This document shows, piece after piece, positions 17,083-26,459 of a stretch of DNA of 64,000 nt; position 1 is the first letter of the stretch, and each line of letters starts with the position of its first letter. A program made the position numbers and the translations under genes. Under the pieces are notes generated by a model. It ran no database searches, was not told the origin of the DNA, and was given only the letters and a program-made list of their open reading frames with translations. The DNA comes from Pedobacter cryophilus (GTDB lineage Bacteria; Bacteroidota; Bacteroidia; Sphingobacteriales; Sphingobacteriaceae), in the NCBI RefSeq assembly GCF_005116455.1, contig NZ_SWBP01000002.1, forward strand, positions 372,001-436,000. Reading direction: 5' to 3'.

Positions 17083-17700
17083 CTAATCTTTAAATCCCCA
17101 AGGTTTACCCGGTGTTGGAATTTCTTTCTTTAAGTCAAATTTAATGGAGAATAATAAATCAGAATTTACTCTGCGTAAGTTATAGGTAAAGTATTCTCCA
17201 GGGACTAAATCAATCCACCAAATGTTTCCAATTGCGGTAGGAAGTAAGTTTGTAGTTTCTTGATCGGCAGGGAATAATTGTCTGTTTTTTGAACCTGTGT
17301 TAGAGGTTTTTCCACCATACATGGTTACCTTATCAGGAGAACCATCTTTGTGGCGATGATCATGTTTTAGTAAAACACCAGCGGCGTCTTTGGTTAAAAC
17401 CCAAGTTCTAGAGCTATCATTACCTACAAAAAACGGAATGTAAATTTTGTTTGGGGTGGATTTTCTTACATGCATCACCAATTTTTTTCCGGTGAAAGCT
17501 GTATCATTTTTTGGTCCGGCTATAATGGTTCCTTCAAATGCTTTTCCTTTTAATTTTTGCAGTTCGTTCCAAAAAATAGTTTGATTAGAGTCTTTTGTGG
17601 ATGTGAGCTCAGTTTGTTTTAAGAAATTTTCAGGTTGATGAATGGTAAATGAGTACATCAATAAACCAAAACCTAACATTAAAAAGGTAAAATTTTTCAT
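17083..17700 (-). CDS. Exported hypothetical protein
   Basis: This 205-residue protein has an N-terminal signal peptide (MKNFTFLMLGFGLLMYSF). The mature part carries the blocks LKHDHRHKDGSPDKVTMYGG, QLFPADQETT and WWIDLVPGEYFTYNLRRV. I know similar exported proteins without a function from Bacteroidota and other phyla. The His-rich HDHRH could bind metal (inference). It lies directly upstream of the SulP transporter gene on the same strand. Confidence 0.75.
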   Translation of the reverse strand: MKNFTFLMLGFGLLMYSFTIHQPENFLKQTELTSTKDSNQTIFWNELQKLKGKAFEGTIIAGPKNDTAFTGKKLVMHVRKSTPNKIYIPFFVGNDSSRTWVLTKDAAGVLLKHDHRHKDGSPDKVTMYGGKTSNTGSKNRQLFPADQETTNLLPTAIGNIWWIDLVPGEYFTYNLRRVNSDLLFSIKFDLKKEIPTPGKPWGFKD

Positions 17701-17757
17701 CTGCGCTGTGTTTTTATTATTTCAAGTATAGGTAAATAAGTGGATAACTTTTTCATC

Positions 17758-18780
17758 TTATGCTACCGAATCATTTTTTAGGTCGAAATATTTGGCGAGT
17801 AGGCGGTAAGAGTTAAATCTATCTTCTTTAAAATCTGTAAAGGTTGAAATTAGTACTTCATCGGTATCAAAATCTCTACAAATTTTCTCTATTTTTTCTT
17901 TCATCACTTCTGGTGTTCCAATAGCCATTCGTTTCCTGTTATGCAGCACTCTTTGCCATTCTTGATTATCATAATCCTCATCTTTAATATCATCGTATGA
18001 AAACTGCTGATTAAACTGTCCTCTTTCAAAACTCAATAAACGGTAATCCATTAAAGCCTGAACTTGTAAAACTTTTTCTTCATCTTCAGAGCAAAATCCA
18101 AAAATACCTACACTTGTTTGCGGTTCAGATAACTCGGCGGAAGCCTGAAATTTCTCTTTATACAATTTTATAGCTTCGGGGCCACCCATAGGATTAATAA
18201 ATTGAGCAAATGAAACCGCCATTCCAAAATGAGCCGCAATAATGGCACTTTCTCCACTTGATGTTAAAATCCATAAATCAGGCGAAGTATTAATAATGGG
18301 AATGGCTTTTACCTTTGCTTCGCTAATGCCTTCTAAAGGTTCATCATTTAAAAGATGTTGCAGATCTCTTAATTGTTGGATATAATGTTGAGGATCAAAA
18401 GTATTGGAAGGATTAAGCAAATGAGCGGTTAATCTGTCTCCACCAGGTGCTCTGCCCATTCCTAAATCTATTCTGTTTGGGTATAAAGCTTCTAAAACCC
18501 TAAAATTTTCTGCAACTCTTAGGGTGCTATGGTTAGGCATCATCATCCCGCCAGATCCTAAACGAATGTTTTTAGTTTCGGCACCTAAGCGGGCAATCAT
18601 CACCTCAGGAGAACCGGTTGCTAAAGTTTGAGAGTTATGGTGTTCGCTTAGCCAATATCGGGTATAACCCAATTCATCAGCTAATTTTGCAAGTTCTATG
18701 GTTTCTTGTAAAGATTGGTTGGCGTTACTTCCTTTACGAATTGGAGTTTGATCTAATACACTTAATTTGATATTTTTCAT
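17758..18780 (-). CDS. LLM class flavin-dependent oxidoreductase
   Basis: This 340-residue protein is a bacterial-luciferase-fold monooxygenase: SVLDQTPIRKGSNANQSLQET at the start, RYWLSEHHNSQTLATGSPEV, LGSGGMMMPNHSTLRVAE, NRIDLGMGRAPGGDR and IGTPEVMKEKI are the usual blocks of the YhbW-like subgroup. It probably uses reduced FMN; the substrate is unknown. The frame extends 29 codons upstream, but the ATG at 18780 matches the family start, and a TATCTTTAC promoter-like box lies just upstream (18785-18793). Confidence 0.9.
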   Translation of the reverse strand: MKNIKLSVLDQTPIRKGSNANQSLQETIELAKLADELGYTRYWLSEHHNSQTLATGSPEVMIARLGAETKNIRLGSGGMMMPNHSTLRVAENFRVLEALYPNRIDLGMGRAPGGDRLTAHLLNPSNTFDPQHYIQQLRDLQHLLNDEPLEGISEAKVKAIPIINTSPDLWILTSSGESAIIAAHFGMAVSFAQFINPMGGPEAIKLYKEKFQASAELSEPQTSVGIFGFCSEDEEKVLQVQALMDYRLLSFERGQFNQQFSYDDIKDEDYDNQEWQRVLHNRKRMAIGTPEVMKEKIEKICRDFDTDEVLISTFTDFKEDRFNSYRLLAKYFDLKNDSVA

Positions 18781-18907
18781 TGCCGTAAAGATAGCTGTTA
18801 CAACAACGAATGTTTGCGTTCCATCTTCTTTCTGACGAAGTAGTGACTGGGGAAAAAAGAATACCACAGAGTAAAATGAGAAATTCGCAGACTAATAAAT
18901 CCCAAAT

Positions 18908-19109
18908 ATAGAATCCGTGAAATCCTTATAATCTGTGTAATAATTATTTACCACCCAGCATTTGTGAAATTCGCTTAATTCGAAAAATTCGTGTTAATGA
19001 TCACTAAGAAATCCTGAAGATAGAATCTGTGTAATCCTTATGATCCGTGTTCCAAAATCCTCACCACCCCAGCATTCGTGAAATTCGCCCAATTCGGCAA
19101 ATTCGTGTA
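18908..19109. repeat. Two-copy intergenic repeat with ATTCGTG and ATCCTTAT motifs
   Basis: Units at about 18908-18993 and 19020-19109 share ATAGAATC, GTGnAATCCTTATnATC, CACCnCAGCATT, GTGAAATTCGC, AATTCG and AATTCGTGT. The gap from 18781 to 19176 between the LLM gene and eno otherwise holds a CCACAGAGTAAAATGA fragment at 18864 that recurs near 33565. No coding frame is visible. Confidence 0.65.
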
Positions 19110-19142
19110 AAAGAAAACCGCTCCCAAATTAATGGAAACGGC
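19109..19142 (-). terminator. Putative terminator downstream of eno
   Basis: On the minus strand CCGTTTCC (19141-19134) pairs with GGGAGCGG (19125-19118), with two G-U pairs, followed by TTTTCTTTT. It lies about 35 nt beyond the eno stop codon. Confidence 0.55.
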
Positions 19143-19156
19143 TCTAATCTTGTTAC

Positions 19157-19176
19157 TTGATACTTTTATCTTGATA

Positions 19177-19178
<2 letters not shown>
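19157..19178. repeat. TCTTGATACT-type repeat overlapping the eno stop codon
   Basis: ACTTGATACT at about 19157 and TCTTGATACT at 19169-19178 repeat the decamer seen beyond mreB and hmgA. The second copy supplies two bases of the eno TAG stop codon (19177-19179). Confidence 0.6.
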
Positions 19179-20496
<1,318 letters not shown>

Positions 20497-20508
20497 TTAT
20501 GCTGATTT

Positions 20509-20533
20509 ACACTTAGTGTTATAATTACACTAA
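20509..20533 (-). promoter_or_regulatory. Alternative hairpins in the eno leader
   Basis: On the plus strand ACACT-T-AGTGT (20509-20519) is a palindrome, and TTAGTGT (20513-20519) also pairs with ACACTAA (20527-20533) across 7 nt. The two structures share one arm and cannot form together. The position, between the likely transcription start and the start codon, allows a role as operator or RNA switch, but this is inference. Confidence 0.3.
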
Positions 20534-20556
20534 ATTATAAATTTTAATTTGAATGC

Positions 20557-20564
20557 CAAAGATA
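20557..20564 (-). promoter_or_regulatory. Putative -7 promoter element of eno
   Basis: TATCTTTG on the minus strand fits TAnnTTTG. About 18 nt further upstream is TTTTC, one mismatch from a TTTG -33 box. It lies 79 nt upstream of the eno start codon. Confidence 0.5.
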
Positions 20565-20654
20565 ATAAATTGTTAAGCCCGAAAAGTTGAAAGTAAAAAA
20601 ACTCGACTTTAAATTTTTATTAGAAAAGGTGCTGTTGTAGTATTTAATTTAATG

Positions 20655-20750
20655 CAGCCGGGCTTTTTGCTCATACTGCACAACCTGTCTCGCATGGCCA
20701 TTGGGAAGGCATTAGCCACATTGGCCGGTATTTGCGCCAATCCCGTTTAG
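20655..20750 (-). repeat. Interspersed repeat element, copy 2 (long variant)
   Basis: Read on the minus strand it runs from TAAACGGGATTGGCGC through CCGGCCAATGTGGCTAATGCC and GTGCAGTATGAGC to AAAAGCCCGGCT. The ends correspond to those of copy 1 and the middle to that of copy 4 (32461-32531), with an extra 25-nt segment. It fills most of the gap between the eno promoter and the decayed toxin gene. Confidence 0.6.
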
Positions 20751-20802
20751 TTTACTTGGGGTTGTGCTGTTGAAGTGAAGTGATTACAACTATTTTTTAG
20801 AA

Positions 20803-21119
20803 TCAAGAAATATTTTCAATTACACTACTATTTCTTTTTGTATGAATAATGGCTAAAATCCTAACTTCTTTATCCATAATTCTATAGATGATTTTGTAGC
20901 TCCATTTGGTTACGGAGTGGTATTCTTTTCCTTTTTTGCTAAGATATTTTTCGGTAGAAAATCTTTCAGGCATTTTACTTAGGCTGGCAGTAAGGTTTAA
21001 ATCTCAAGTCTCACTTTTTTGGCTGCATTTGGAGATTCTTCTTTAATGTATAAATAAATATCCTTTAAAGATTCTTTGGCATCTTTATCCCAAATTACGG
21101 TGTAGATTCTCGCTACCAA
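20803..21119 (-). pseudogene. ParE/RelE-family toxin, frameshifted
   Basis: Starting at a TTG overlapping the antitoxin stop, the frame reads VARIYTVIWDKDAKESLKDI and then AAKKVRLEI before a stop near 21000. One frame over it continues MPERFSTEKYLSKKGKEYHS, TKWSYKIIYRI and RILAIIHTKRN to a TGA at 20803. Together the two halves form one about 100-residue ParE/RelE-type toxin (helix, then strands ending in HTKR). A single-base indel around 21000 breaks it. The gene overlaps the end of its antitoxin by 7 nt, the usual antitoxin-first order. A sequencing error is the alternative explanation. Confidence 0.75.
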
Positions 21120-21358
21120 TTTTCTGATTGTTTCTCTAAATCTTCTTGACTTGTAAATTCACCACCATCCATTCTTGCCTCTGCTTCTTCAATTTGTTTC
21201 ACCAACTGTGAACGGGTAATTAATTCACCTTTAACATTATAACCCAAAATTGGATTGCTCTTATTTGTAAGCAATGCTTTTATTTTTTCAATCAATTTAA
21301 TATCATCAGTTCTAACCAATTCTTCAATTAAGAATAATTTTTCTGCTTGAATATCCAT
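21113..21358 (-). CDS. Antitoxin of a type II toxin-antitoxin pair
   Basis: This 81-residue acidic protein reads like the short antitoxins found in Bacteroidota before RelE/ParE toxins: a helical N-terminus (EKLFLIEELVRTDDIKLIEKI), then GELITRSQLVKQIEEAEARMDGGEFTSQEDLEKQ. Its stop overlaps the start of the decayed toxin gene. With the toxin broken, the antitoxin may be a relic or may still repress its own promoter. A -7 box, TACATTTG, lies 20 nt upstream of the start codon. Confidence 0.75.
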   Translation of the reverse strand: MDIQAEKLFLIEELVRTDDIKLIEKIKALLTNKSNPILGYNVKGELITRSQLVKQIEEAEARMDGGEFTSQEDLEKQSENW

Positions 21359-21377
21359 AATAATAAATTTTGTTAAT

Positions 21378-21385
21378 CAAATGTA
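21378..21385 (-). promoter_or_regulatory. Putative -7 element of the decayed toxin-antitoxin operon
   Basis: TACATTTG on the minus strand matches TAnnTTTG and is preceded by TTTGG, the same GGTACnTTTG context as at the ParDE operon at 48411. No clear -33 box. Confidence 0.4.
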
Positions 21386-21471
21386 CCAAATTCTTTTGAG
21401 CGTTTTAATATGAACAATACTTCCTTTTATATTTATAATTTTTCACTAAATTAAATTTTAAAATCTCCAAA

Positions 21472-21692
21472 ATGTCTTAAAGAAACTTTAATAAAAAACC
21501 CTAGAAAGCTTAGCTCAATTGCCTGAACAAAAAGTAAAAGAGGTTTCTGATTTTGCAGAGTTTTTAATGCACAAAATAGAAAACCAAATGCTAACCGAGG
21601 GTATTCAAAAACTAAATACTGATGATGAAACATTTTCTTTTTTAGCAGAAGAAGAGGAATTATATAGCACTAAAGATTTAAAGGCGAATTAA
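21472..21692 (+). pseudogene. Antitoxin-like gene remnant (DUF2281-like), two frameshifts
   Basis: An ATG at 21472 begins M-S, then after one extra T continues K-E-T-L-I-K, then after one extra A continues TLESLAQLPEQKVKEVSDFAEFL to the stop at 21692, ending EEEELYSTKDLKAN. The LPE-x-x-x-EVxDFxEFL pattern is that of short antitoxins of the DUF2281 type. Both indels lie in homopolymer runs within the first 50 nt; the rest is open. No toxin partner follows on this strand. Confidence 0.6.
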
Positions 21693-21763
21693 ATAACATC
21701 AATCAAAATTTAATCAAGTTATTTAATCTGAAACTCAATTAAACAGGAATTTTCTTTCTAAAA

Positions 21764-22237
21764 TCATTTACATTCTGCCAGATTAAAAACAAAGCCTTGT
21801 TTAAAATCTATGGGAGTATCTTTACTAAATGTAGTTCTACCTAAATAAGTTGATATTTCACCTCTACCCTGTATCAACTGATCTCCTTTTCTTAAAAATG
21901 CTTGCGGATTTTTATAAGTCGTTCCATTTAAAGTGTAGTTATAGTCAACAAATAAAGTATCGCCTTTAAATGCGCCTCTAACGGTCCCAAAAGTGTCTTC
22001 CTTTTCTGCAAAATTAAAAGAAAGTTCACCTTGTATTTCCCCATTAATTTCTTCTAATTTCAACAAAGCAGAGTCGGCATTACTCACTGCTTCATAACAG
22101 CTCAGTATTTTAGTTTTTAAACTATCAGCCATAGCAATGCTATCTTGATTTTTTTGATCTGCTGATTTTAGATTTCTGTTACAACTTGAAATCATAATAA
22201 TTGCAATTGGCAATATTAATAATCGAATTTTCTTCAT
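21764..22237 (-). CDS. Putative lipoprotein
   Basis: This 157-residue protein starts MKKIRLLILPIAIIMISSCNRN, a lipoprotein signal with lipobox ISSC. The mature part (DSLKTKILSCYEAV, GEIQGELSFNFAEKEDTFG, FKGDTLFVDYNY, FLRKGDQLIQGRGE) resembles small Bacteroidota lipoproteins that report on an overall modified C-lobe, but I cannot name a family. It lies between toxin-antitoxin remnants and a Gfo/Idh/MocA gene and appears to be transcribed alone. Confidence 0.75.
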   Translation of the reverse strand: MKKIRLLILPIAIIMISSCNRNLKSADQKNQDSIAMADSLKTKILSCYEAVSNADSALLKLEEINGEIQGELSFNFAEKEDTFGTVRGAFKGDTLFVDYNYTLNGTTYKNPQAFLRKGDQLIQGRGEISTYLGRTTFSKDTPIDFKQGFVFNLAECK

Positions 22238-22436
22238 AACGAGTTCATTTAATTGTTTTTAGGTTATTTTTTTAAAATAAACGTTCCCTAATTTAATCAT
22301 ATAAAAATTATTTTTTTCCTGTTCTCATCATGTTGTTTGATGAGGTTGATTCAACTGCTTTTTTATTCTTAAGTAAATCTAATTTAACGATAATGGTTAA
22401 CGCATAAAAAAAGGGAATTCTAAAATTACCTTCACG

Positions 22437-22447
22437 GCAACGATTGC
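22437..22447. promoter_or_regulatory. Possible LacI/GntR-type operator upstream of the Gfo/Idh/MocA gene
   Basis: GCAACGATTGC (GCAA-CGA-TTGC) is a small palindrome 76 nt upstream of the oxidoreductase start. Palindromes built on GCAA and TTGC with a CG-containing centre are typical of LacI-family sites. A second CG-rich half, CGATAATGGTTAACG, lies about 50 nt further upstream. Regulation is inferred from position only. Confidence 0.3.
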
Positions 22448-22523
22448 ATAGTTTTTTTTGTGGATTAAAAGCAGGAGCTCCATTTAAAATGTTTAATTTC
22501 AATCAACCAAAACCGAATTAAAT

Positions 22524-23858
22524 ATGCATCGCAGAAAGTTTATCCATCATACGGGCGCAGCTGTGGCCGCCACTTTGTTATCAGACAGCTTATTAGCAAA
22601 TACATTAGCACTTCCCAAAAAGAAAATAGCCATGGTAGGTACTGGGCATAGGGGAACCAGTATGTGGGGAATTGATGTGATCAAAGATTATGGAGACGAA
22701 ATTGAGTTTGTAGGTTTATGCGATAAAAACCCGGGTAGGGTAAAAACGGCTCAAAAAATGATGAATTTGAGTTGTGCAACCTATACCAATTTAGATCAAA
22801 TGCTAAAGGAAACTAAGCCAGAAGTTTTGATTGTGACCACCATGGACAGCACCCATCATGAGCAAATTGTGAAAGGTTTAGAGGCTGGAGCAGATATCAT
22901 TACAGAAAAACCAATGACAACTGATGAAGAGAAATGCCAGTTGATTATAGATGCAGAAAAACGAACTGGAAAAAAAGTGTATGTGACTTTTAATTACAGA
23001 TACTCGCCACACCGACAAAAAATTTACGAATTAATTCATAGCGATGAAATAGGGAAAATCACTTCGGTAGATTTTCATTGGTATTTAGATACCTCTCATG
23101 GTGCCGATTATTTTAGACGTTGGCATAGAAAAAGAGAGTTTGGAGGCTCACTTTTGGTTCATAAATCAACACATCATTTTGATTTATTAAACTGGTGGTT
23201 AGATTCTGATCCCGAAGAAGTTTTTGCCTATGGCTCTTTAGATTTTTATGGTAAAAATGGCGCTTTTCGCTCCACAAATTGCAGACCCTGTCCGCATAAA
23301 GGCGAATGTAAATTTTATTTCGATATGACTAAAGACGCTAGGTTAATGAAGCTGTATGCTGATAATGAGCAGTATGATGGCTACCACAGAGATGGCTGTG
23401 TGTTTAGAGAAGACATTGATATTTTTGATAAAATGGCCGTTCAAATTAAATACGCAAATAAAGTGCAGGTGAGCTATTCTTTAACGGCTTACTCTCCTTA
23501 TGAAGGCTACCGAATTTCATTTAATGGCACCAAAGGTAAAATTGATGCTTGGATTCATGAGAAGCAACCTTGGGAGAAAGAGAAATTTGATGAAGTTCAA
23601 TTGACTAAAAACTTCGGAAAAACAGCATATTTTAGAATTGATAATACAGAACCAGGGCATGGTGGTGGGGATTTCAGACTAAGAAAACAGCTATTTAACC
23701 CCGGTGCTGATCCATACAAACAAGGTGCAGGCAGTAGAGATGGCGCAATGTCTTGTTTGATAGGAATAGCGGCCCGAAAAAGTATTGATTCTGGTAATCC
23801 AATTAAAATTAAAGATTTAACCACCATCATCCCTCATCCAAAAAGAGGTAACGTTTAA
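22524..23858 (+). CDS. Tat-exported Gfo/Idh/MocA family oxidoreductase
   Basis: This 444-residue protein has a twin-arginine signal (MHRRKFIHHTGAAVAATLL), a Rossmann NAD-binding domain beginning KIAMVGTGHRGTSMWG, the family's EKPMTTDEEKC segment near residue 130 and a C-terminal dehydrogenase domain. A cysteine-rich insert, CRPCPHKGECKFYF, near residue 255 is notable. Related exported proteins in Bacteroidota include glycoside hydrolase family 109 members that use NAD in a redox hydrolysis of sugars. The substrate is not visible. It stands alone, with a possible operator upstream and a terminator at 23931-23975. Confidence 0.88.
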   Translation: MHRRKFIHHTGAAVAATLLSDSLLANTLALPKKKIAMVGTGHRGTSMWGIDVIKDYGDEIEFVGLCDKNPGRVKTAQKMMNLSCATYTNLDQMLKETKPEVLIVTTMDSTHHEQIVKGLEAGADIITEKPMTTDEEKCQLIIDAEKRTGKKVYVTFNYRYSPHRQKIYELIHSDEIGKITSVDFHWYLDTSHGADYFRRWHRKREFGGSLLVHKSTHHFDLLNWWLDSDPEEVFAYGSLDFYGKNGAFRSTNCRPCPHKGECKFYFDMTKDARLMKLYADNEQYDGYHRDGCVFREDIDIFDKMAVQIKYANKVQVSYSLTAYSPYEGYRISFNGTKGKIDAWIHEKQPWEKEKFDEVQLTKNFGKTAYFRIDNTEPGHGGGDFRLRKQLFNPGADPYKQGAGSRDGAMSCLIGIAARKSIDSGNPIKIKDLTTIIPHPKRGNV

Positions 23859-23930
23859 TATTTAGTGTTTTTATAAAGTAAAGATAAGCAGAATTAGTCT
23901 TTCTTATTTTAATATTGAGTTTCAAAATAG

Positions 23931-23975
23931 AAATCATCAAATAGTGAATTTTTTTGCTGTTTGATGATTTTTTTG
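23931..23975 (+). terminator. Terminator downstream of the Gfo/Idh/MocA gene
   Basis: AAATCATCAAA (23931-23941) pairs perfectly with TTTGATGATTT (23960-23970) and is followed by TTTT. It lies 72 nt past the stop codon. The rest of the 436-nt gap to gnd holds a repeat element (24053-24125) and the gnd promoter. Confidence 0.75.
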
Positions 23976-24052
23976 TGTTTAAATGCTGAGGAACACCATC
24001 TGATTTAATATAAATCTGAATTCGATTTGATTGAGTTTCAATTTTTTTTATG

Positions 24053-24125
24053 AGCGTTAACGATGGGAGTGGCATCCTTTTTGGCTTTTCCCAAAAAGAT
24101 ATAACGTACAGCGTGTTAAAACGCC
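24053..24125. repeat. Interspersed repeat element, divergent copy 3
   Basis: GAGCGTTAACGATGGGAGTG is followed by GGCATCCTTTTTGGCTTTT, then AAAAAGATATAACGTACAGCG and a GTTTTAACGC-type end. The middle block GGCATCCTTTTT...AAAAAGATA also occurs in copy 5 (45535-45603), but the ends differ from the other copies, so it may be a related yet separate family. Confidence 0.45.
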
Positions 24126-24204
24126 CAAACAATTATTATTTCCATTATTACTAATCGAATTCAGGTTATAAAACCGAAATAAAATCAAGATATATGCCGC
24201 TACT

Positions 24205-24235
24205 TTTGGTTTTAAAATAAGTATCAATAACTTTG
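24205..24235 (+). promoter_or_regulatory. Promoter of gnd
   Basis: TTTG at 24205-24208 and TAACTTTG at 24228-24235, separated by exactly 19 nt, match the Bacteroidota -33/-7 consensus TTTG-N19-TAnnTTTG. The start codon is at 24295, giving a leader of about 50 nt. This is the best promoter in the window. Confidence 0.7.
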
Positions 24236-24294
24236 GTCACCGAGGCAAATAAATAGTATATTATTTTAATTAATTTATATCTCAATTCCTTATT

Positions 24295-25749
24295 ATGAAA
24301 GAAGTATCCGATATCGGGGTAATTGGTATCGCTGTAATGGGCGAAAACTTGATCCTGAACATGGAAAGCAAAGGATTTCACGTATCTGCTTTTAATCGTA
24401 CGGTTGATAAAGTAGAAAACTTTGTGAATGGTAGAGCAAAAGGTAAAAATATTTATGGTGCTAAATCTATCGAAGATTTAGTATCTTCTTTAAAAAGCCC
24501 TCGAAAAATCATGCTGATGGTGAAAGCCGGCAAGCCTGTAGATGATTTTATAGAATTATTGATTCCGCATTTAGCGCCTGGTGATATTATAATTGATGGT
24601 GGAAATTCTCATTTTCCAGATACAGACAGAAGAACTAAATATGTAGAAAGCAAAGGTTTACTTTTTATAGGAACCGGCGTGTCTGGTGGGGAAGAAGGTG
24701 CTTTATTAGGGCCATCAATTATGCCTGGAGGTTCTCCAGCAGCATGGGCAGCGGTAAAACCAATTTTTCAAGGGATAGCTGCCAAGGTAGATGGCGATGT
24801 ACCTTGCTGTGATTGGGTTGGTGAAGGTGGCGCAGGTCATTTTGTGAAAATGGTGCATAACGGTATAGAATACGGCGATATGCAGTTGATTAACGAAGTT
24901 TACCACATTATGAAAGACGTTTTAGGAATGTCTGCTGATGAAATGCATGAAGTTTTTAAAGAATGGAATGAAGGCGAATTAGATAGTTATTTAGTAGAAA
25001 TTACCAGAGATATTTTAGCTTTTAAAGATACTGACGGGGTGCCAATGGTTGATAAAATTTTAGATACTGCTGGGCAAAAAGGAACTGGAAAATGGACAGG
25101 TACAGTAGCTCTAGAGTTAGGTATTCCTTTAACTTTAATTACCGAATCGGTTTTTTCTAGATGTTTATCAGCTATAAAAGATCAAAGAGTTGCTGCTTCT
25201 AAAATATTATCTGGTCCAACTCCTTCTTTTAGTGGAGATAAAAAAGCTTTTATTAAAGATTTGGGAGATGCCTTATATGCTGCTAAAGTAATTTCTTATG
25301 CACAAGGTTACCAAATGATGAAAGCTGCGGGAGCAGAATACGGATGGAACTTAAATTACGGAAGTATTGCTTTAATGTGGAGAGGTGGATGCATTATCCG
25401 GTCTAGATTTTTAAGTAATATTAAAGAAGCTTTTGATAAAAATCCAGATTTAGCTAATTTATTACTAGACTCTTATTTTGCAGAAAAAATTCAGGCTCAC
25501 CAAGCAGGATTTAGAAGAGTAATTGCATCTGCGGTAATCAACGGCATTCCTGTTCCTTGTCTAAGTGCAGGTTTAAATTATTATGATGGTTACAGATGCG
25601 AGCGTTTACCAGCAAATTTATTGCAAGCTCAACGTGATTATTTTGGAGCCCATACTTACGAAAGAATAGACAAGCCAAGAGGCGAATTTTTTCATACCAA
25701 CTGGACGGGTAGAGGTGGAAACACATCTTCTACGACATACGAAGTTTAA
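24295..25749 (+). CDS. gnd: 6-phosphogluconate dehydrogenase, decarboxylating
   Basis: This 484-residue enzyme oxidises 6-phosphogluconate to ribulose 5-phosphate and CO2, making NADPH, in the pentose phosphate pathway. The N-terminal Rossmann motif GVIGIAVMGENLILNM, the substrate block GTGVSGGEEGALLGPSIMPGG and the catalytic GAGHFVKMVHNGIEYGDMQL are intact, as are IIRSRFL and the C-terminal Arg-rich tail. Length is standard for the long, E. coli-like form. zwf and pgl are not adjacent. A consensus promoter lies upstream and a strong hairpin terminator downstream, so it is monocistronic. Confidence 0.96.
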   Translation: MKEVSDIGVIGIAVMGENLILNMESKGFHVSAFNRTVDKVENFVNGRAKGKNIYGAKSIEDLVSSLKSPRKIMLMVKAGKPVDDFIELLIPHLAPGDIIIDGGNSHFPDTDRRTKYVESKGLLFIGTGVSGGEEGALLGPSIMPGGSPAAWAAVKPIFQGIAAKVDGDVPCCDWVGEGGAGHFVKMVHNGIEYGDMQLINEVYHIMKDVLGMSADEMHEVFKEWNEGELDSYLVEITRDILAFKDTDGVPMVDKILDTAGQKGTGKWTGTVALELGIPLTLITESVFSRCLSAIKDQRVAASKILSGPTPSFSGDKKAFIKDLGDALYAAKVISYAQGYQMMKAAGAEYGWNLNYGSIALMWRGGCIIRSRFLSNIKEAFDKNPDLANLLLDSYFAEKIQAHQAGFRRVIASAVINGIPVPCLSAGLNYYDGYRCERLPANLLQAQRDYFGAHTYERIDKPRGEFFHTNWTGRGGNTSSTTYEV

Positions 25750-25765
25750 AATTTTTAGTGTTATG

Positions 25766-25801
25766 AAAAAGCCTTTTGGATTTTATTCAAAAGGCTTTTT
25801 T
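25766..25801 (+). terminator. Rho-independent terminator of gnd
   Basis: AAAAAGCCTTTTG (25766-25778) pairs with CAAAAGGCTTTTT (25788-25800), a perfect 13-bp stem ending in T residues, 17 nt past the gnd stop. Confidence 0.9.
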
Positions 25802-25878
25802 GTATCGTTTTCATTGATTACTGCTGTTTAACATGATGAAATTTTAACCACTAAGGATCGCTAATACATGCATATATA

Positions 25879-26365
25879 CTTTGCGGTCTTTGCGTTAATC
25901 TTTGCGCACTTTGCGTGAAATAAATAATTAACCACAGAGACGCGGAGTTCTCAGAGAACTGGAAGTATAGAATTTAATCTGTTTTACTCTTTGCGATCTT
26001 TGCGCACTTTGGGTGAAATAATTAACCACAGAGACGCAGAGTTCTCAGAGAACTGGAAGCATATAATTTAATCTTATACTCTTTGCGATCTTTGCGTTAA
26101 TCTTTGCGCACTTTGCGTGAAATAATTAACCACAGAGACGCGGAGTTCTCAGAGAACTGGAAGCATATAATTTAATCTGTTTTACTCTTAGCGATCTTTG
26201 CGTTAAACTTTGCGCACTTTGCGTGAAATAATTAACCACAGAGACGCAGAGTTCTCAGAGAACTGGAACATATAATTTAATCTTATACTCTTTACGATTA
26301 ACCTTTGCGCACTTTGCGTGAAATAAATAATTAATCACAGAGAACCCAAAGGTCACAGCGTTAAA
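25879..26365. repeat. Five-copy tandem repeat of about 94-106 bp
   Basis: Each unit contains CTTTGCGATCTTTGCG, CTTTGCGCACTTTGCGTGAA, TAATTAACCACAGAGACGC, GAGTTCTCAGAGAACTGGAA and ATATAATTTAATC. The CCACAGAG motif recurs at 25932, 26026, 26130, 26236 and (as TCACAGAG) 26335, so periods are about 94, 104, 106 and 99. The GTTCTCAGAGAAC core is a palindrome. The array fills most of the 710-nt gap between gnd and the helicase gene. There are no unique spacers, so it is not a CRISPR array. Confidence 0.85.
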
Positions 26366-26459
26366 TGGTGAAAAATTTTGTCACTTCAATTTTTTTTGTA
26401 GATTTAAATTGTAAAATCTATCCTCTAAACTGCTTTAAGCTTAAAGCTAAATTTTATTT

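Noticed and set aside
22308-22502. 64-residue minus-strand frame upstream of the Gfo/Idh/MocA gene
   Set aside because: It covers promoter-like DNA and a palindrome, has no recognised motif, and an unlikely composition; a regulatory region is the simpler reading.
23827-24132. 101-residue minus-strand frame
   Set aside because: It overlaps a terminator, a repeat element and the end of the oxidoreductase gene, with no motif or plausible start.
24166-24381. 71-residue minus-strand frame over the gnd start
   Set aside because: It overlaps the consensus promoter and first codons of gnd and has no motif.
25879-26365. CRISPR array
   Set aside because: The units are about 100 bp and nearly identical over their whole length, with no short repeats alternating with unique spacers and no cas genes nearby.
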